DNA from: Devosia neptuniae
Lineage (GTDB): Bacteria > Pseudomonadota > Alphaproteobacteria > Rhizobiales > Devosiaceae
Length of the DNA: 64,000 nt
Direction: 5' to 3'
Assembly (NCBI RefSeq): GCF_025452235.1
Contig: NZ_CP104964.1
Span: forward strand, 186,001-250,000
Shown: in pieces, positions 61,408-64,000 of the stretch
Position numbering within the stretch: position 1 is the stretch's first letter
Layout of the letters: every line of letters starts with the position of its first letter
Made by a program: the position numbers and the translations under genes
Notes under the pieces: model-generated
Told to the model about the DNA's origin: nothing
Databases searched by the model: none
What the model saw: only the letters and a program-made list of their open reading frames with translations

Positions 61408-63153
61408 TTACGATTTGAGCCAGGGCTGCGACTTGGCCTGCAACTGGTTGGCCAGCAGGGTCGCCGCAATCGAGATCACGAGGATCACGACGGTTATGGC
61501 ATTGGCGAATTGGGTGAACCCTTCCGAGGCGTAGCGATAGGCCAGCACGGAAAGGAGCGGTGTGGTTGGCGTAAACAGCAGGACCACCAGCGATAGGTCG
61601 CGCATGATTTTAACGAAGACAATCAATCCACCCGCCGCCAGACCGCGGCTGGCCAACGGGACAGTGATCGCCGATAGGCGCCGAAGGAAACCGGCGCCGG
61701 TCATGCGGGCGCTTTCATCGAGGTCGCCCGAGACCTGCTGAATCACGGCACGACCGGTCTGCACCGAGAAGGGCAGGAGGTAAGCCGTGCCTGCAAGAAG
61801 CAGGAGCGGGAACGTGCCGTAGAGGGCGGGGAAGGGGCCTATCGGAGCACCGAACAGCGCGATATATGCCGCACCGAAGGCGATGCCAGGTACGAGCAGC
61901 GGCAGGAAGCTGATTTGGTTGATGATCCCGGCCAGCGGGCCCTTGCCATCGCGTGCCAGCACAAAAGCGACGATGAGGCCAATGATAGTGGTCGTGATCG
62001 CCACAGCTATGCCCAGCCCGATCGTTAATCCCGTTGCGGAGATGATGAACGGATTAGACCAGATGCCGGCCTGACCCTGTGCGATCGAGGGATTGGAGAG
62101 ACCGCTCCAATAGTGCAGTGTCCAGTTCGAAAACAGGGCGGACGAGGCCGGCGCGAGCGACGAGGCGATGAGAATCACGACCGGCACGACAGTGGTCACG
62201 AGACAGATCAGTCCGGCGATTGCCAGCAGCGGCAGGCGCGCGGCGCGCAGCTCGAACCGCTTGGCCCGGCCGCCCTTGCCCGTGATGGTGGCATAGGACC
62301 GACGTCCGGAAATGACCTTATTGCCCAGCCACAGGAACAAGGCGGAGACCACGATCAGCAGGATGGCGATCACATAGCCACGCGCGGTCTGGCCAACTTC
62401 GATAAGACCGTAAAGGCGCGTCGCCATGGTCTGCATGCGCACTGGCAGGCCAAGCAAAGCCGGGGCGGCGAAATTGGACACCGCGCCGGCGAAGGTCAGG
62501 GAGGCGCCGGCTACAACCGCCGGCAGGGCGACGGGCAGCACAATACCGAGCAGGATACGGCCGCGCTTAGCCCCGGCCATTTGTGCGGCTTCGACCAGGT
62601 CGGAGTTGATTGTGGCGAGCGCCGCAGCAATGACCGTGAAAGCCAACGAATAATAGTGGGCGATCAGCACGATCAGCGTTGGCACCATGCCCCAGGCCAG
62701 CCAGTCCGGAATGGTGAGACCCAGGCCCTCCAGAAACCCAGCCTGGCCACCGACGCGGGAATTACGGATCAGGGAGCCCCAGGCCAGCGAGGTGGCGAAA
62801 CTGGGGATCATGAAAGGCAAAGTGGACATCAGCCCGATGGTGCGCCGGAACGGCACGTCGGTCATCACCACAAGCCAGGCAAGAAAGCCGCCAATCAGCA
62901 CACAACCACAGGCGACGCCGACGCCCAGAATGAGCGTATTGCTGAGCGGCAGCCAGAGCAGGTTGCGCGATAGCCGTCCGCTGGTGACATCGCTCCACGC
63001 CACAATAGCGTCAGGGCCCAGTGTGTCAGCCAGGATGCGCAATAGCGGCGCCGCGACCAGCACACCTAGAATGGCAAGAACGAAGAGTTTGAGCGCCAGG
63101 CGCCCATTGATCTGGAAAGGCCGCGCCATTGAGCGGACCGGAGCGATGGACAT
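61408..63153 (-). CDS. ABC transporter permease, fused double subunit
   Basis: 581 residues from the ATG at 63153 (another ATG at 63129). Twelve membrane segments form two tandem permease domains, each with an EAA loop (LVEAAQMAGAKRGRILLGIV and LDESARMTGAGFLRRLSAIT). This FbpB-type fusion is characteristic of ferric-iron and related importers. It lies 9 bp upstream of the ATPase gene and 53 bp downstream of the substrate-binding gene. Confidence 0.9.
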   Translation of the reverse strand: MSIAPVRSMARPFQINGRLALKLFVLAILGVLVAAPLLRILADTLGPDAIVAWSDVTSGRLSRNLLWLPLSNTLILGVGVACGCVLIGGFLAWLVVMTDVPFRRTIGLMSTLPFMIPSFATSLAWGSLIRNSRVGGQAGFLEGLGLTIPDWLAWGMVPTLIVLIAHYYSLAFTVIAAALATINSDLVEAAQMAGAKRGRILLGIVLPVALPAVVAGASLTFAGAVSNFAAPALLGLPVRMQTMATRLYGLIEVGQTARGYVIAILLIVVSALFLWLGNKVISGRRSYATITGKGGRAKRFELRAARLPLLAIAGLICLVTTVVPVVILIASSLAPASSALFSNWTLHYWSGLSNPSIAQGQAGIWSNPFIISATGLTIGLGIAVAITTTIIGLIVAFVLARDGKGPLAGIINQISFLPLLVPGIAFGAAYIALFGAPIGPFPALYGTFPLLLLAGTAYLLPFSVQTGRAVIQQVSGDLDESARMTGAGFLRRLSAITVPLASRGLAAGGLIVFVKIMRDLSLVVLLFTPTTPLLSVLAYRYASEGFTQFANAITVVILVISIAATLLANQLQAKSQPWLKS

Positions 63154-63170
63154 GATGGAATGACCCCGTG

Positions 63171-63193
63171 GGCTCCCGGCCAGGCCGGGAGCC
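63171..63193 (-). terminator. Hairpin between binding-protein and permease genes
   Basis: Near-perfect palindrome with 11-bp arms GGCTCCCGGCC and GGCCGGGAGCC around one base (the loop must open further). Such stem-loops after a binding-protein gene stabilise its mRNA and reduce readthrough, giving excess binding protein. Confidence 0.65.
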
Positions 63194-63206
63194 GTTGCAA
63201 TGGGAC

Positions 63207-64000
63207 TTACTGCAGCGACAGAACCAGATCGCCAACGTCCTGGCGAATCTGAGCTGTTGCCGCCGGATTGATTGACCAAGCGGCGAAGTCCGCCAGCGGC
63301 ACGGCATCGGGATGGCTGACAATGTCGCTGCGGGTGGCGTAGTCGCCGGCCACGTAGAACGGCTTGAAACCATCGCCGCCGGTTTCACTCGCGTCGCCCA
63401 TCAAAAAGTCGATGGCAAGTCGGGCGGCGGCCGGGTGGGTCGCGGTCGCGGATACGGCAAGCACCGCCGGGAAGATGATGCCATTGGCCGGCACAACTTC
63501 ATTAGCCACCTGCAGGGCCCAGCCCTCGTCTTCATTGTCACGGCGGTCCGAATAAGAGGTGAAACCGACCGGGGGATTGTCCTGACCTTTTAGGCCAATG
63601 GCCGCATTTACGTCGTCGGTCGAGGAGACGAGGATAAGGTCGTTCTCGAACAGATCAACGATGAATTGCTGGCCGGCATTCTCGACGCCATCGTCGAGCA
63701 CGATGGGCTGGCCGAACTCCGCTTCATAGGCGCTCGCCATCTCGTCAGCGCGCAACACGATTTCCGTCATCAAGTCGAGATAGTCGCCGCGCTGAAGGGG
63801 ATCCACCATGATGACGCGGCCGGTCCAGTCGGGCGTGGTGAGTTGCCAGAGGTTGTCGACCGGGGGACCATCAGGATTGGCCTCCTCGTTATACATCAGC
63901 ACCTTGGTCGACAACCGCTGGGCCAGCAGCGGGTTCTTCTCGCTGTCGTCAAGCAGGGAGACAACGCGCGGTGGGACATATTGGGTCACAAGACCTGGTC
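63207..64000 (-). CDS. ABC transporter substrate-binding protein, partial
   Basis: Cut by the right edge: 264 residues of the C-terminal part are visible. LMYNEEANPDGPPVDNLWQL and EFGQPIVLDDGVENAGQQFI, then EVVPANGIIFPAVLAVSATA and ARLAIDFLMGD match family 1 binding proteins for ferric iron and related small ligands. The Tyr pair of iron binders is not obvious, so a phosphate-bearing organic ligand, in line with the phosphatase gene, is equally possible. Confidence 0.85.
   Translation of the reverse strand, partial: PGLVTQYVPPRVVSLLDDSEKNPLLAQRLSTKVLMYNEEANPDGPPVDNLWQLTTPDWTGRVIMVDPLQRGDYLDLMTEIVLRADEMASAYEAEFGQPIVLDDGVENAGQQFIVDLFENDLILVSSTDDVNAAIGLKGQDNPPVGFTSYSDRRDNEDEGWALQVANEVVPANGIIFPAVLAVSATATHPAAARLAIDFLMGDASETGGDGFKPFYVAGDYATRSDIVSHPDAVPLADFAAWSINPAATAQIRQDVGDLVLSLQ

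Noticed and set aside
1-64000. CRISPR arrays or large tandem repeats
   Set aside because: No regularly spaced identical repeats were seen on either strand.

Overview
The window looks like chromosomal DNA of a GC-rich alphaproteobacterium of the order Hyphomicrobiales, probably Devosia-like. This is inferred from gene content (IalB-family protein, HWE-type histidine kinase, HmuS-like and ChaN-like heme proteins, many LysR/AraC/LacI regulators beside ABC operons), frequent GTG and TTG starts, and ATGA-overlapped operons. No rRNA, tRNA or CRISPR array was seen. Both window edges cut genes: a DapA-family lyase on the left and an ABC substrate-binding protein on the right.

Positions 1-31000 are an accessory-type patchwork of small regulator-plus-enzyme units: LysR with a nucleoside hydrolase, TetR with an epimerase, an isochorismatase divergent from a GlxA-type regulator, PhzF divergent from LysR, HxlR divergent from a quinone oxidoreductase, and a chemoreceptor. 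Between them lie toxin-antitoxin genes and wreckage. These include an AbiEii-like nucleotidyltransferase with a small partner, a decayed hipBA next to what looks like an IS21-type end, an intact hipBA, a solitary RES-domain gene and an orphan DUF2384 antitoxin. There are also remnants of an aldo/keto reductase, a phage tail lysozyme, an outer-membrane beta-barrel and a helix-turn-helix gene, plus a frameshifted DUF1428 protein.

Positions 31381-43073 hold the best-organised system: a LacI-type repressor facing an 11-gene run for uptake and breakdown of an N-acylated amino sugar. The order is nagB, a SIS-domain protein, nagA, a neutral-ceramidase-like hydrolase, then substrate-binding protein, two permeases, an AGE-family epimerase, an ABC ATPase and a Gfo/Idh/MocA dehydrogenase. 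Two copies of the same palindrome, each directly after a TTGACA box, mark probable repressor operators. One is in front of nagB; the other lies inside the last codons of the ceramidase-like gene, just before the transporter genes. No sugar kinase is present, so phosphorylation must happen elsewhere.

Positions 43380-51318 carry a DUF763 protein, a two-gene helix-turn-helix unit, an AraC/MFS pair resembling NimR/NimT, a receiver-only response regulator, a host-attachment-family protein, a decayed L,D-transpeptidase and an HWE histidine kinase.

Positions 51666-57933 form a heme-type uptake operon: TonB-dependent receptor, SbmA/BacA-like ABC transporter, HmuS-like protein, ChaN-like protein and IalB-like protein. 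It lacks the usual HmuTUV importer. A LuxR regulator follows. The right end holds a ferric-iron-type ABC transporter (substrate-binding protein, fused double permease, ATPase) with a histidine phosphatase overlapping the ATPase gene.
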